Notes under the pieces: model-generated
What the model was told of the DNA's origin: nothing
The model's input: the letters and a program-made list of their open reading frames with translations, nothing else
The model's database searches: none
Source: Brevundimonas sp.
GTDB lineage: Bacteria > Pseudomonadota > Alphaproteobacteria > Caulobacterales > Caulobacteraceae
Assembly (NCBI RefSeq): GCF_019636155.1
Contig: NZ_JAHBYB010000003.1
Location: 124,001-188,000 of the forward strand
Direction: 5' to 3'
DNA length: 64,000 nucleotides
Made by a program: the position numbers and the translations under genes
Shown: piece by piece, positions 37,645 through 46,431 of the stretch
Layout: the number at the start of each line of letters is the position of its first letter
Position numbering within the stretch: the first letter of the stretch is position 1

Positions 37645-39567
37645 TCAGGGCCGAAGATCCGGCGGCGTGGCTTCGGCGGTCAGGACGGCGATGGCCTCCT
37701 CGATCGTCAGCACCTCCTGCGCCTGGTTGCCCAGGCGACGGATGGCGACCTTGCCCTCCTCGGCCTCCTTGCGGCCGACGACGGCGATGACCGGAACCTT
37801 GGCGACGGAGTGTTCGCGCACCTTGTAGCCGACCTTCTCGTTGCGCAGGTCGGTCTCGACCCGCAGGCCGGCGGCGCGGAATTTCCCGGCGACGGCCTCG
37901 GCATAGGGATCGGCGTCGGAGGTGATGGTCGCCACCACCGCCTGGGTCGGCGCCAGCCACAGGGGGAAGGCCCCGGCATAGTTCTCGATCATGATGCCGA
38001 TGAACCGTTCGAACGACCCCAGGATGGCCCGGTGCAGCATGACCGGCCGGTGCTTCTGGCCGTCCTCGCCGACATATTCCGCGCCCAGCCGCTCGGGCAG
38101 GACATAGTCCAGCTGGATCGTGCCGCAGGTCCATTCGCGGCCGATGGCGTCCTTGACGATGAAGTCCAGCTTGGGCGCATAGAAGGCGCCGTCGCCCGGC
38201 GTCACCACCGGCTCGGTCCCGGCGGCGCGGGCCGCCTCGGCCATAAGGGCCTCCGCCTTGTCCCAGAATTCGTCCGTGCCGGCGCGCACCTCGGGCCGGG
38301 TGCCCAGGCTGATGTAGGCGGTTTCCATGCCCAGGTCGGCATGGACGCTGCGCGCCAGTTCGATGAAGGCCGCCGTCTCCTCGACGATCTGGTCCTCGCG
38401 GCAGAAGATGTGGGCGTCGTCCTGGGTGAAGCCGCGCACCCGCATCAGGCCGTGCAGCGAACCCGACGGCTCATAACGGTGGCAGGCGCCGAACTCGGCC
38501 ATGCGCAGCGGCAGTTCGCGATAGGATCTCTGGCCCTGGTCGAAGATCTGCACATGGCCGGGGCAGTTCATGGGCTTCAGCGACAGGGTCTCGCCCTCGA
38601 CCGTCTCGCACACGAACATATTGGGGCGGTATTTGTCCCAGTGGCCCGAAGCCTCCCAGAATTTGCGGTCCAGAACCTGGGGCGTCTTGACCTCAACATA
38701 GCCGGCCCTGGTCAGGCGGCGGCGCATATAGGCCTCGATCACCTGCCACAGCACCCAGCCCTTGGGGTGCCAGAAGACCATGCCGCGGCCTTCCTCCTGC
38801 ATATGGAACAGTTCCATCTGCCGGCCGATGCGGCGGTGATCGCGCTTCTCGGCCTCTTCCTGCCGCTGCAGATAGGCGTCCAGATCCTCCTTGGTCGCCC
38901 AGGCGGTGCCATAGATGCGCTGAAGCTGCTCGCGCTTGGAATCGCCGCGCCAATAGGCGCCGGCCAGCTTGGTCAGTTTGAACGCCTTGCCGACGTGTTT
39001 GGTCGAGGGGAAGTGCGGCCCCCGGCACAGGTCCAGCCAGTCGCCCTGTTTGTAGACGGTGATGGTCTCGGTCTCGGGCAGGTCGCGGATCAGCTCGGCC
39101 TTGAACTTTTCGCCCCGCGCTTCGAAGAAGCGGATGGCCTCGTCCCGGTCCCAGACCTCGCGTTCGAACTTGGCGTCGCGGTCGATGATGCGGGCCATCT
39201 CCTTCTCGATGGCGGCGAAGTCGTCGGTCGAGAAGGGCTCGTCGCGGGCGAAGTCGTAATAGAAGCCGTCCTCGATGGCCGGGCCGATGGTGACCTGGGT
39301 GCCGGGAAACAGGGTCTGCACCGCCTCGGCCAGGACGTGGGCCGTGTCGTGGCGGATGGTGTACAGCGCCTCGGGATCGTCACGGGTCAGAAGGCGGAAG
39401 TCGCCGCCTTCTTCCAGCGGCCGGTTCAGGTCGCGCTGCTGGCCGTTCAGCTCGGCCAGCACGACGCGCTTGGCCAGGCTGGGCGAGATGGAGGCGGCGA
39501 CGTCGCGGGCCGTGGCCGTGGCCGGGAATTGGCGCACCGCGCCGTCGGGGAACTTCAGGTCGATCAT
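37645..39567 (-). CDS. thrS: threonyl-tRNA synthetase
   Basis: Class II synthetase, 640 residues. An N-terminal TGS domain and an editing domain with [12 protein letters not shown] and the later [13 protein letters not shown] zinc-type segment precede the catalytic core with motif 2 [21 protein letters not shown] and motif 3 [11 protein letters not shown]. The C-terminal anticodon domain ends in [11 protein letters not shown]-like sequence. yidD is three bases upstream on the same strand. Confidence 0.98.
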   Translation of the reverse strand: MIDLKFPDGAVRQFPATATARDVAASISPSLAKRVVLAELNGQQRDLNRPLEEGGDFRLLTRDDPEALYTIRHDTAHVLAEAVQTLFPGTQVTIGPAIEDGFYYDFARDEPFSTDDFAAIEKEMARIIDRDAKFEREVWDRDEAIRFFEARGEKFKAELIRDLPETETITVYKQGDWLDLCRGPHFPSTKHVGKAFKLTKLAGAYWRGDSKREQLQRIYGTAWATKEDLDAYLQRQEEAEKRDHRRIGRQMELFHMQEEGRGMVFWHPKGWVLWQVIEAYMRRRLTRAGYVEVKTPQVLDRKFWEASGHWDKYRPNMFVCETVEGETLSLKPMNCPGHVQIFDQGQRSYRELPLRMAEFGACHRYEPSGSLHGLMRVRGFTQDDAHIFCREDQIVEETAAFIELARSVHADLGMETAYISLGTRPEVRAGTDEFWDKAEALMAEAARAAGTEPVVTPGDGAFYAPKLDFIVKDAIGREWTCGTIQLDYVLPERLGAEYVGEDGQKHRPVMLHRAILGSFERFIGIMIENYAGAFPLWLAPTQAVVATITSDADPYAEAVAGKFRAAGLRVETDLRNEKVGYKVREHSVAKVPVIAVVGRKEAEEGKVAIRRLGNQAQEVLTIEEAIAVLTAEATPPDLRP

Positions 39568-39570
39568 GAT

Positions 39571-39825
39571 TCAGTCTTCAGCCGGAGGCGGCGGGACCGG
39601 ATCGTATCCCGATCCGCCCCAGGGGTGGCATTTACAGACCCGACGCGCCGCAAGCCATCCCCCCCGCACCGGCCCGTGCCGGATCAGGGCCTCGGCGGCA
39701 TAGTCGGAACAGGTCGGCATGAACCGGCACGACTGGCCGATCAGTGGCGACAGCGTCAGCTTGTAGGCCCGATGGGCCGCGCGCACGCTGCGTTCGTAAA
39801 GGGCGCCGGGGGAGGCCATGGCCAT
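39571..39825 (-). CDS. yidD: membrane protein insertion efficiency factor YidD
   Basis: 84 residues. The family motif [15 protein letters not shown] and C-terminal [15 protein letters not shown] are complete. In other bacteria yidD sits beside rnpA, yidC and rpmH and supports YidC-mediated insertion; here it is instead upstream of thrS, a common place in alphaproteobacteria. The first of two close ATG codons is used. Confidence 0.93.
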   Translation of the reverse strand: MAMASPGALYERSVRAAHRAYKLTLSPLIGQSCRFMPTCSDYAAEALIRHGPVRGGWLAARRVCKCHPWGGSGYDPVPPPPAED

Positions 39826-39861
39826 CGGCTTATCCGCCGGTCCAAGCGCGGGCAACCGGCT

Positions 39862-40863
39862 TCAGGCCGCCTGGCGCCGCGCCTCGGCCTCGCGCACGGC
39901 CTCGACGGCGCGGTCCACCACCTCCAGCCCGGCGCCGGGCCGGATCGCCTCGACCGTCAGGATGCGGCGGAAGGCGCGGGCGCCGGGCCGGCCGTGCATC
40001 AGACCCAGCATGTGCCGCGTCATCGCCGGCAGGGCGGTCCCGGCCTCCAGCCGCGCGGCCATATAGGGACGATAGCGGTCCAGGGCCGTCCACGGATCGA
40101 TGTCCGGCCCGGCCTCGCCGAACAGCCGCCGGTCGACCTGACCCAGCAGGGCCGGTTCGTGATAGGCGGCGCGGCCCAGCATGACGCCGTCCAGCCGCAC
40201 CCCGTCGCCGGCGTCGGCCAGATGGGCCTCGGCCTGGTCCAGATCGGCGATCCCGCCGTTGATGCAGACGGTCAGGTGCGGCCGCTCGCGCTTCAGTCGG
40301 CGCACCAGGGCGTAGTCCAAGGGCGGGACGTCCCTGTTCTCCTTGGGCGACAGCCCCTTCAGCCAGGCCTTGCGGGCATGGATGATGAAGGTGGTCACCC
40401 CGGCGGCGGCGCAGGCGTCCACCGTGGCGAACAGGCTCTGTTCCGGATCCTGGTCGTCGACGCCGATGCGGCATTTGACCGTGGCCGGCACGTCGACCGC
40501 CTCGCGGATCGCGGCCATGCAGTCGGCCACCAGCCCCGGTTCTTTCATCAGGCAGGCGCCGAACCGGCCCGACTGCACCCGGTCGGACGGGCAGCCGACG
40601 TTCAGATTGATCTCGTCATAGCCGCGCTCGGCGCCGATCCGCGCCGCCTGGGCAAGCTGATCCGGTTCGGACCCGCCCAGCTGCAGCGCCACCGGATGTT
40701 CGATCCCGTCGAAGCCCAGCAGCCGCTCGCGGTCGCCATGGATCACCGCCGGCGCGGTGACCATTTCGGTGTAGAGCAGCGCCCGCCCGGTCAGGGCGCG
40801 ATGGAACGCCCGGCAATGCCGGTCGGTCCAGTCCATCATGGGGGCTATGGAAAATCTGCTCAT
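39862..40863 (-). CDS. dusA: tRNA-dihydrouridine(20/20a) synthase DusA
   Basis: FMN enzyme reducing U20/U20a in tRNA. 333 residues from the ATG giving MSRFSIAPMMDWTD, the DusA start. The catalytic Cys is C91 in NLNVGCPSDRVQSGRFGACLM, and the HARKAWLKGLSPKENR segment is a DusA hallmark. A C-terminal helical domain follows. Confidence 0.95.
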   Translation of the reverse strand: MSRFSIAPMMDWTDRHCRAFHRALTGRALLYTEMVTAPAVIHGDRERLLGFDGIEHPVALQLGGSEPDQLAQAARIGAERGYDEINLNVGCPSDRVQSGRFGACLMKEPGLVADCMAAIREAVDVPATVKCRIGVDDQDPEQSLFATVDACAAAGVTTFIIHARKAWLKGLSPKENRDVPPLDYALVRRLKRERPHLTVCINGGIADLDQAEAHLADAGDGVRLDGVMLGRAAYHEPALLGQVDRRLFGEAGPDIDPWTALDRYRPYMAARLEAGTALPAMTRHMLGLMHGRPGARAFRRILTVEAIRPGAGLEVVDRAVEAVREAEARRQAA

Positions 40864-41594
40864 CACATACAGACTTATTGGGCAAACCGGTCCGTTGCGG
40901 GCTGGGCCGACCCACCGATATTTCATGCGGTCAAGGGGGAGCTGTGTGCAATAGCACGCTCCGAGCCCCTCCGCAGGCGTATGTTGCGGCGGACCTTCGA
41001 TTTCTGAACCTCCAGGCTCGTTCCGTCAGCCTCCGGCCCCCATCCGTTGTCGACCGCCCTAGGCTCGCGACGCGGTCGCTCGCGGCTTGAGGGCGGAATT
41101 GGCGGCGTCTTCGCCAGCCTGGATGCTTGCGAAGTTCGGGAAGGCGGCGGAGCGTCGGGCCTTCGCCCGGCTGGATTGGGCATTCGATGCCGTGTTCGGC
41201 GAGAGGTCTGACGCTCCGCGCGGAGGGTTTCCACGAGCTCGGGGCGGGCGCCGATCTTTTCGGCTACTCCCGGTGGCCCGCGGCGGGCGGGGAGGTCCAA
41301 CGAACCCCTCCCGGAACGGCCAGAGTAACCCCCTCGACCCTCCCTCGATCGCCGGACCCGTCGCCAATGACTGTCCGATCCGACGACCGCAGGCCTGTGT
41401 GTGTGAACACGCAGCCCCGCTTCCTCCGCTCCCGCCGCCGCGAAGTCGCTGGCCTCGCGGCCTCCCCATGCGACGGGACCTGGGGAGTATAGGGCCGTTC
41501 CCAGCCCAGGCGTGTGGGATGGGGCTGGCGGTGGGGATTAGTAGGCGGGATCAGGAAGTTGGGTTCCCTGGCGCGCACAGTTGGCGTTCCTGAC
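40864..41594. other. gene-poor stretch between dusA and trmB
   Basis: More than 700 bases without a convincing gene; repeats fill the next 300. Long open frames exist on both strands (for example minus strand about 40923-41300 and plus strand about 41087-41593), but their products are Arg/Pro/Ser-rich and low in hydrophobic residues, as expected from random GC-rich sequence. Near 41.15-41.3 kb two frames in turn look somewhat protein-like (KAAERRAFARLDWAFDAVF, then FHELGAGADLFGYSRW), which could mark a broken gene. The dusA promoter should lie at the left end. No tRNA or clear small RNA was seen. Confidence 0.5.
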
Positions 41595-41781
41595 CCCTCT
41601 CCCGATGGGAGAGGGAGGGACCCGCCGCCTGGCGGCGGGAGGGTGAGGGTCGGGTGTATGCGATCCGCCGCCAGCCGACCCTGACCCTTTGACGCTTCGC
41701 GCCGCCCTTCGGGTCGGCCAAGTCGCATCGCTGCGCTCTGCGGGCCTCAAGCCCTCTCCCAGCGGGAGAGGGAAAGGGGGA
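41595..41781. repeat. palindromic intergenic repeat, family B
   Basis: Begins with CCCTCTCCCGATGGGAGAGGG and ends with CCCTCTCCCAGCGGGAGAGG, each end a small hairpin. Inner segments (AGGGTGAGGGTCGG with CCGACCCTGACCCTT) pair with each other. The ends match those of the repeat at 50.3-50.5 kb. Confidence 0.8.
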
Positions 41782-41792
41782 CGTCGGAGAGG

Positions 41793-41910
41793 TAGGGGGT
41801 CCCCCGGCCTCCCCCGGCTTTCGCCGGGGTCGCCGGAGGATGACGGAGGGAGAGAGGGCGCGTGGGGCCCTCTCCATCGCTTCGCGGTTCCCCCTGAGGG
41901 GGGGAGGATC
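41793..41910. repeat. palindromic intergenic repeat, family A, second copy
   Basis: Carries CCCTCTCCATCGCTTCGCGGT followed by CCCCCTGAGGGGGG, clearly related to the unit between holA and lptE. A CCCCGGCTTTCGCCGGGG hairpin lies in its left half. It directly follows the family B unit and ends 47 bases before trmB. Confidence 0.75.
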
Positions 41911-41957
41911 GCGCGGCTGGCTTCTCGGGGAGCGGGAGACGGGCTAAGGGACGGCCG

Positions 41958-42650
41958 ATGTCTTCCGATCCTGCCGACCATCGCCCCCTGCGGACCTTCG
42001 GACGCATCAAGTCGCGGCCGATCAAGCCGCGGCAGGCGGCCCTGTTCGACACCCTGCTGCCGTCCGTGGCCGTGCCGGACCCCAGGGCCGGGCCGGTCGA
42101 TCCGCGCGCCCTCATGCCCCAGGCGACCGAGGCCTGGCTGGAGATCGGGTTCGGCGGGGGCGAGCATTTGGCGGCCCAGGCCGAGCGCAATCCCCAGGCG
42201 GTCATCATCGGCTGCGAACCCTTCCTGAACGGGGTCGGCTCGCTGTTGCGGCATATCGACGAGCGGGGACTGAAGAACGTCCGCGTCCACGCCGACGACG
42301 CCCGGGCGGTGGTGGACGCCCTGCCGGACGCCAGCCTGGACCGGGTGCTGATCCTGTTTCCCGATCCCTGGCACAAGGCGCGGCACAACAAACGCCGGCT
42401 GGTGCAGGACGAATTCGCCGGCGAACTGGTCCGGGTGCTGAAGCCCGGCGGGGCCCTGCGGTTCGCCACCGACTGGGCCGACTACGCCGACTGGGCGCTG
42501 GAGCGGTTCGCCCGCACGCCGGGACTGGAGCGGATCGGTGATGTCGAGGACTGGCATGCCGCGCCCGCCGACCATGTGGTCACCCGCTATGAGGAAAAGA
42601 AGCTGGGCGACGTGGCGCCCATCTTCCTGGAGTTCAGGCGGGTCGCCTGA
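41958..42650 (+). CDS. trmB: tRNA (guanine-N7)-methyltransferase
   Basis: SAM-dependent enzyme making m7G46 in tRNA. 230 residues with SAM motif LEIGFGGGEHL at about 60-70, IGCEPFLNGVGSLL, and the family signature LFPDPWHKARHNKRRLV. It overlaps the convergent bioY by 17 bases. In related genomes trmB lies just before rimP, as here. Confidence 0.96.
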   Translation: MSSDPADHRPLRTFGRIKSRPIKPRQAALFDTLLPSVAVPDPRAGPVDPRALMPQATEAWLEIGFGGGEHLAAQAERNPQAVIIGCEPFLNGVGSLLRHIDERGLKNVRVHADDARAVVDALPDASLDRVLILFPDPWHKARHNKRRLVQDEFAGELVRVLKPGGALRFATDWADYADWALERFARTPGLERIGDVEDWHAAPADHVVTRYEEKKLGDVAPIFLEFRRVA

Positions 42651-43146
42651 ACCGTTCGCGCGCCATCAGGACGGCCACGACCAGGGCCGACTTGACCACC
42701 GCCCCGATCAGGAAGGGGGCGGCCCCGTCGCGCACCGCCGCCCCAGGCCCCACGAACCGCGCCAGCCAGGCCGCGCCAAGGGCCAGGATCAGCAGGTGCA
42801 GGACCGAAAGCCACCCGACGCCCAGCCAAGGCCGCGTCAGCCAATCCTTCCGTGCGGCCCATCCGGCCAGGCCCGCCGCGATCGGGAAACTCCACAGATA
42901 CCCGGCCGTCGGACCCCACAGGGCCTGGGCGCCGCCGCTCCCGTCCGAGAAGACCGGCAGGCCCAGGGCGCCGGCCGCCAGATAGGCCAGGACGACCAGG
43001 GTCCCCCAGGCCGGACCCAGCCAGGCCCCGGCCAGCAGGACGGCGAAGGTCTGCATCGTCATGGGCACGGGAACCATGGGAACCGCGACCTGGGCGGCCA
43101 GGGCGATCAGCAGGACGAAGGCGGCGATCTGAAGGGCGCGGATCAT
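42634..43146 (-). CDS. bioY: biotin transporter BioY
   Basis: S component of an ECF-type biotin importer. 170 residues with six hydrophobic helices and the BioY motifs VPMTMQTFAVLLAGAWLGP and GPTAGYLWSFPIAAGLAGW. No bioM or bioN ATPase genes are near, so it may act alone, as reported for some solitary BioY proteins, or share components. A TTG 36 bases upstream is an alternative start; the ATG is used. Confidence 0.9.
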   Translation of the reverse strand: MIRALQIAAFVLLIALAAQVAVPMVPVPMTMQTFAVLLAGAWLGPAWGTLVVLAYLAAGALGLPVFSDGSGGAQALWGPTAGYLWSFPIAAGLAGWAARKDWLTRPWLGVGWLSVLHLLILALGAAWLARFVGPGAAVRDGAAPFLIGAVVKSALVVAVLMARERFRRPA

Positions 43147-43175
43147 GGCCCCGCTTGTGCGGCCGACGAAGGGGG

Positions 43176-43204
43176 CTGACAAGCCGTCTCGAAGGGCCTA
43201 TATC
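43176..43204 (+). promoter_or_regulatory. candidate sigma-70 promoter of the rimP-nusA-infB operon
   Basis: CTGACA and TATATC with an ideal 17-base spacer. The start point would be near 43211, giving a leader of about 113 bases before rimP. It overlaps the region just upstream of bioY on the other strand. Confidence 0.6.
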
Positions 43205-43246
43205 GCGCCTCACATCGTTAGACCGGCGTCCTAACGGCGCCGTTTG

Positions 43247-43281
43247 AAGCGGCGGCCCGGACGGCCCGCCGCTTTTGTTTT
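43247..43281 (+). terminator. terminator-like hairpin in the rimP leader
   Basis: 9-bp stem AAGCGGCGG/CCGCCGCTT, followed by TTGTTTTG. No plus-strand gene ends within 590 bases upstream, so it lies inside the leader and is best read as a possible attenuator. A smaller GTTAG/CTAAC stem precedes it. Confidence 0.65.
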
Positions 43282-43323
43282 GCCCCCGGCGCCCCGAGTG
43301 GCGGCCGGACCCGAGAGAGACCC

Positions 43324-43923
43324 TTGCGCGCCAAGACCGCCGAAGACCGCGCCCTGCTGGAGCTGCTGGACCCCGTGGCGGAGTCCGTCGGCCTGGACAT
43401 CGTGCGCATCCGCCTGATGGGCGGGACCCTGCGCCGGCGGCTGCAGATCATGGCCGAACGGCCCGCCGACCACGACATCTCGGTCGAGGAATGCGCCCGT
43501 CTGAGCCGCGCGGTCAGCGAGGTCCTGGACGCCGCCGATCCGATTTCCGGAGAATATCTGCTGGAGGTGTCGTCGCCGGGCATCGACCGGCCCCTGACCC
43601 GGCCGGTGGATTTCGACCTGTTCGAAGGTTTCGAGGCGCGGCTGGAGACCGACCGGATGGTCGAGGGCCGCAAGCGCTTCAAGGGTGTCCTGGCCGGGGT
43701 GGAGGACGGAAACGTCGCCATCGACCTGGACGGCGAGGAGGACACCGCCCTGATCCCGTTCGACTGGCTGGCCGACGCCAAGCTGGTCATGACCGACGCC
43801 CTGCTGAAGCGCGGCGCCGAGATCCGCGCCCGGCGCGGCGAACCCGAAGATGACGGCCTGCCTTCCGAAGGGCCTTCACCCCTGAACACCAACACGACTT
43901 CGACGTCCGAGGACAAAGCCTGA
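43324..43923 (+). CDS. rimP: ribosome maturation factor RimP
   Basis: Needed for 30S assembly. 199 residues from a TTG start with GAGAGAGA upstream. Family motifs are [37 protein letters not shown], and [17 protein letters not shown]-terminal SH3-like domain and an acidic Ser/Thr-rich tail follow. Its TGA shares a base with the nusA ATG. Confidence 0.95.
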   Translation: MRAKTAEDRALLELLDPVAESVGLDIVRIRLMGGTLRRRLQIMAERPADHDISVEECARLSRAVSEVLDAADPISGEYLLEVSSPGIDRPLTRPVDFDLFEGFEARLETDRMVEGRKRFKGVLAGVEDGNVAIDLDGEEDTALIPFDWLADAKLVMTDALLKRGAEIRARRGEPEDDGLPSEGPSPLNTNTTSTSEDKA

Positions 43924-45674
43924 TGGCCGCTACCGGTATTTCCGCCAACCGCCTGGAACTGCTGCAGATCGCCGATGCGGTCGCGCGCGAGAAGATGATC
44001 GACCGCGAGATCGTCATCGAGGCCATCGAGGAGGCGATCCAGAAGGGCGCCAAGTCGCGCTATGGCGCCCATCACGACATCCGCGCCAAGATCGACCACA
44101 AGACCGGCGAACTGGCCCTGACCCGGCACGTCACCGTCGTCGCCGACGACTGGCAGCCGGAAGACGAGCTGGAAGAGTTCAACGACAGCGCCATGGTGCG
44201 CCTGAAGGACGCCCAGAAGCGCGACCCCGAGGCCGAGGTCGGCAAGGAATATGTCGAGGAGCTGCCGCCGTTCGAGTTCGGCCGGGTCCAGACCCAAATG
44301 GCCCGCCAGGTGGTGACCGGAAAGGTCCGCGAGGCCGAACGCGCCAACCAGTACGAAGAGTTCAAGGACCGCGTCGGCGAGATCGTCAACGGCACGGTCA
44401 AGCGCGTCGAATACGGCAACACCATCGTCGATCTGGGCCGGGGCGAGGGCGTGATGCGCCGCGACCAGTCGATCCCGCGCGAGGTGTTCAACATCGGCGA
44501 CCGGATCCGCACCTACATCTATGACGTCCGGCCCGAGGCCAAGGGTCCGCAGGTGATGCTGAGCCGCGCCCATCCGGGCTTCATGGCCAAGCTGTTCGCC
44601 CAGGAGGTGCCGGAGGTCTATGACGGGGTGATCGAGATCCGCGCCGCCGCCCGCGACTCGGGCTCGCGCGCCAAGATGGCGGTGCTGTCGAACGACAGCT
44701 CGATCGATCCGGTCGGCGCCTGCGTCGGCATGCGCGGCAGCCGTGTCCAGGCCGTGGTCGCCGAGCTGCAGGGCGAGAAGATCGACATCATCCAGTGGAA
44801 CAACGACGAGCCCACCTTCATCGTCAACGCCCTGGCCCCGGCCGAGGTGTCCAAGGTGGTGCTGGACGAGGAAGCCGGCCGCGTGGAAGTGGTGGTGCCG
44901 GACGAGCAGCTGTCGCTGGCCATCGGCCGTCGCGGCCAGAACGTGCGCCTGGCCAGCCAGCTGACCGGCTGGCAGATCGACATCATCACCGAGGCCCAGG
45001 ATTCGGAACGCCGCCAGAAGGAGTTCACCGAACGCACCGCCCTGTTCCAGGAAGCCCTGGACGTGGACGAGGTGATCGCCCAACTGCTGGTCACCGAGGG
45101 CTTCGCCACGGTGGAGGACCTGGCCTATGTCGAAGGCTACGAGATCTCGGACATCGAGGGCTTCGACGAGGAGACCGCCGAGGAGCTTCAGGCCCGCGCC
45201 CGCGACTTCCTGGACAGGCAGGCGGCCGAGCAGGACGCCAAGCGCAAGGAACTGGGCGTCGAGGACGGCGTGCTGGAGGTGCCCGGCGTGACCCTGCCGA
45301 TCGCGGTCGCCCTGGGCGAAGGCGGCGTCAAGACGGTCGAGGACCTGGCCGACCTGGCCACCGACGAGGTGCGCGGCGGCTATGAGATGCAGAACGGCGA
45401 ACGGGTGAAGGTCGCCGGGGTGCTGGAAGCCTTCAACCTGTCGCAGGAAGACGCCGAGATGCTGATCCTGCAGGCGCGGGTGGCGGCCGGCTGGATCGAC
45501 GCCTCCGAACTGCCCCAGCCCGAGCCCGAGCTGGAATACGAAGAGGAATACGCCGAGGGCGAATACGACCCCGAGGCCGTCTTCGCGGCGCCGGACGCCG
45601 AGGCCGGAGACGAGGCGCAAGCCGATGCCGACGACGTCGCCGACGAGGGCGACCTCGAACCCTCAGACGCGTGA
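43923..45674 (+). CDS. nusA: transcription termination/antitermination factor NusA
   Basis: RNA polymerase-binding factor, 583 residues. N-terminal RNAP-binding domain, S1 domain ([20 protein letters not shown]), KH1 and KH2 domains ([16 protein letters not shown] and [17 protein letters not shown]), then two helix-hairpin-helix acidic repeats around [18 protein letters not shown] and [12 protein letters not shown]. The last 50 residues are a strongly acidic tail. It may act on the hairpins in its own operon. Confidence 0.97.
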   Translation: MAATGISANRLELLQIADAVAREKMIDREIVIEAIEEAIQKGAKSRYGAHHDIRAKIDHKTGELALTRHVTVVADDWQPEDELEEFNDSAMVRLKDAQKRDPEAEVGKEYVEELPPFEFGRVQTQMARQVVTGKVREAERANQYEEFKDRVGEIVNGTVKRVEYGNTIVDLGRGEGVMRRDQSIPREVFNIGDRIRTYIYDVRPEAKGPQVMLSRAHPGFMAKLFAQEVPEVYDGVIEIRAAARDSGSRAKMAVLSNDSSIDPVGACVGMRGSRVQAVVAELQGEKIDIIQWNNDEPTFIVNALAPAEVSKVVLDEEAGRVEVVVPDEQLSLAIGRRGQNVRLASQLTGWQIDIITEAQDSERRQKEFTERTALFQEALDVDEVIAQLLVTEGFATVEDLAYVEGYEISDIEGFDEETAEELQARARDFLDRQAAEQDAKRKELGVEDGVLEVPGVTLPIAVALGEGGVKTVEDLADLATDEVRGGYEMQNGERVKVAGVLEAFNLSQEDAEMLILQARVAAGWIDASELPQPEPELEYEEEYAEGEYDPEAVFAAPDAEAGDEAQADADDVADEGDLEPSDA

Positions 45675-45692
45675 TGGAGGCCAGGACCGTCC

Positions 45693-46355
45693 ATGCCGCC
45701 GCGCGAAGGAGCGATCGATAGGGAGCGCCGCGACCTGGTCAGCCGCCAGGTCATGGATGAATCTCGCCTGATCCGCTTCGTCGCCGGGCCGGACGGTTCG
45801 GTGGCTCCCGACCTGGGGCGCAAGCTGCCGGGCCGCGGCCTGTGGGTGGCGGCCGACCGCGACTCGGTCCGCACGGCGGCGTCCAAGGGCCTGTTCGCGC
45901 GCGCCGCCAAGGCGCCGCTGAAGGCCGCGGCGGACCTGGACGAGACGGTCGAGACGCTGCTGGTCCGGCGCTGTCTGGACCAGCTGGGTCTTGCCCGGCG
46001 CGAAGGCGTGCTTATCTCGGGCTTCGAAAAGGCCGCCGCCGCGATCCGATCGGGTCGCGCCGCCTGGCTGATCGAGGCGTCGGACGGCGCCGCCGACGGG
46101 CGCGGCAAGCTGCTGGGCCTGGCGCGTCACCAGACGACGCGGGTGTGCGGCGCCTTCACCGCCGAAGATTTGGGTTTGGCCCTCGGGCTGGAAAATGCGA
46201 TACACGCCGTCCTGCCTGCGGGCGGGCGAGCCGATCGCTGGACCTTCGAGGTCGAACGACTGGCGGGATTTCGACCGCTTCTGCCCCTCGCCTGGGGACA
46301 GGATGCGACAGAAGCCCCGAATAGGGACTTGGACGGGCGGGGTTCTGCTCCCTGA
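45693..46355 (+). CDS. YlxR-domain RNA-binding protein with L7Ae-like C-terminal domain
   Basis: 220 residues. The N-terminal DUF448/YlxR part covers RERRDLVSRQVMDESRLIRFVAG and KLPGRGLWVAADRDSV; the middle and C-terminal part has an L7Ae/L30e-like pattern (LGLARREGVLISGFEKAAAAIRSG). This nusA-ylxR-infB order is common. The Cys usually seen just after the leading Arg pair in YlxR proteins is Asp here (RRDLV). Confidence 0.85.
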   Translation: MPPREGAIDRERRDLVSRQVMDESRLIRFVAGPDGSVAPDLGRKLPGRGLWVAADRDSVRTAASKGLFARAAKAPLKAAADLDETVETLLVRRCLDQLGLARREGVLISGFEKAAAAIRSGRAAWLIEASDGAADGRGKLLGLARHQTTRVCGAFTAEDLGLALGLENAIHAVLPAGGRADRWTFEVERLAGFRPLLPLAWGQDATEAPNRDLDGRGSAP

Positions 46356-46368
46356 TCGGGGGCGGGGC

Positions 46369-46420
46369 GCCGCACGGCTTTTTGTGTTTGAGGACTGTGG
46401 GCGGACCCCCGCCCGTTTTT
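46369..46420 (+). terminator. two hairpin-plus-T elements before infB
   Basis: A short GCCG/CGGC stem with TTTTT, then a 6-bp GGGCGG/CCGCCC stem with loop ACCC followed by GTTTTT, both within the 76-base gap between the ylxR-like gene and infB. The second ends 12 bases before the infB ATG, so it could act on transcription or on ribosome access. Confidence 0.55.
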
Positions 46421-46431
46421 GAAGCGACCGG

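Noticed and set aside
37594-41007. 1137-codon open frame on the plus strand across thrS, yidD and dusA
   Set aside because: Opposite-strand artefact of high GC; all three minus-strand genes are clearly real.
40923-41593. Open frames of 125 and 168 codons on opposite strands in the dusA-trmB gap
   Set aside because: Arg/Pro/Ser-rich products, no ribosome site, and neither matches a family; kept only as part of the gene-poor region.
41595-41910. Possible CRISPR array in the repeated segment
   Set aside because: Units are palindromic, of unequal length and differ in sequence; no regular spacers and no cas genes.
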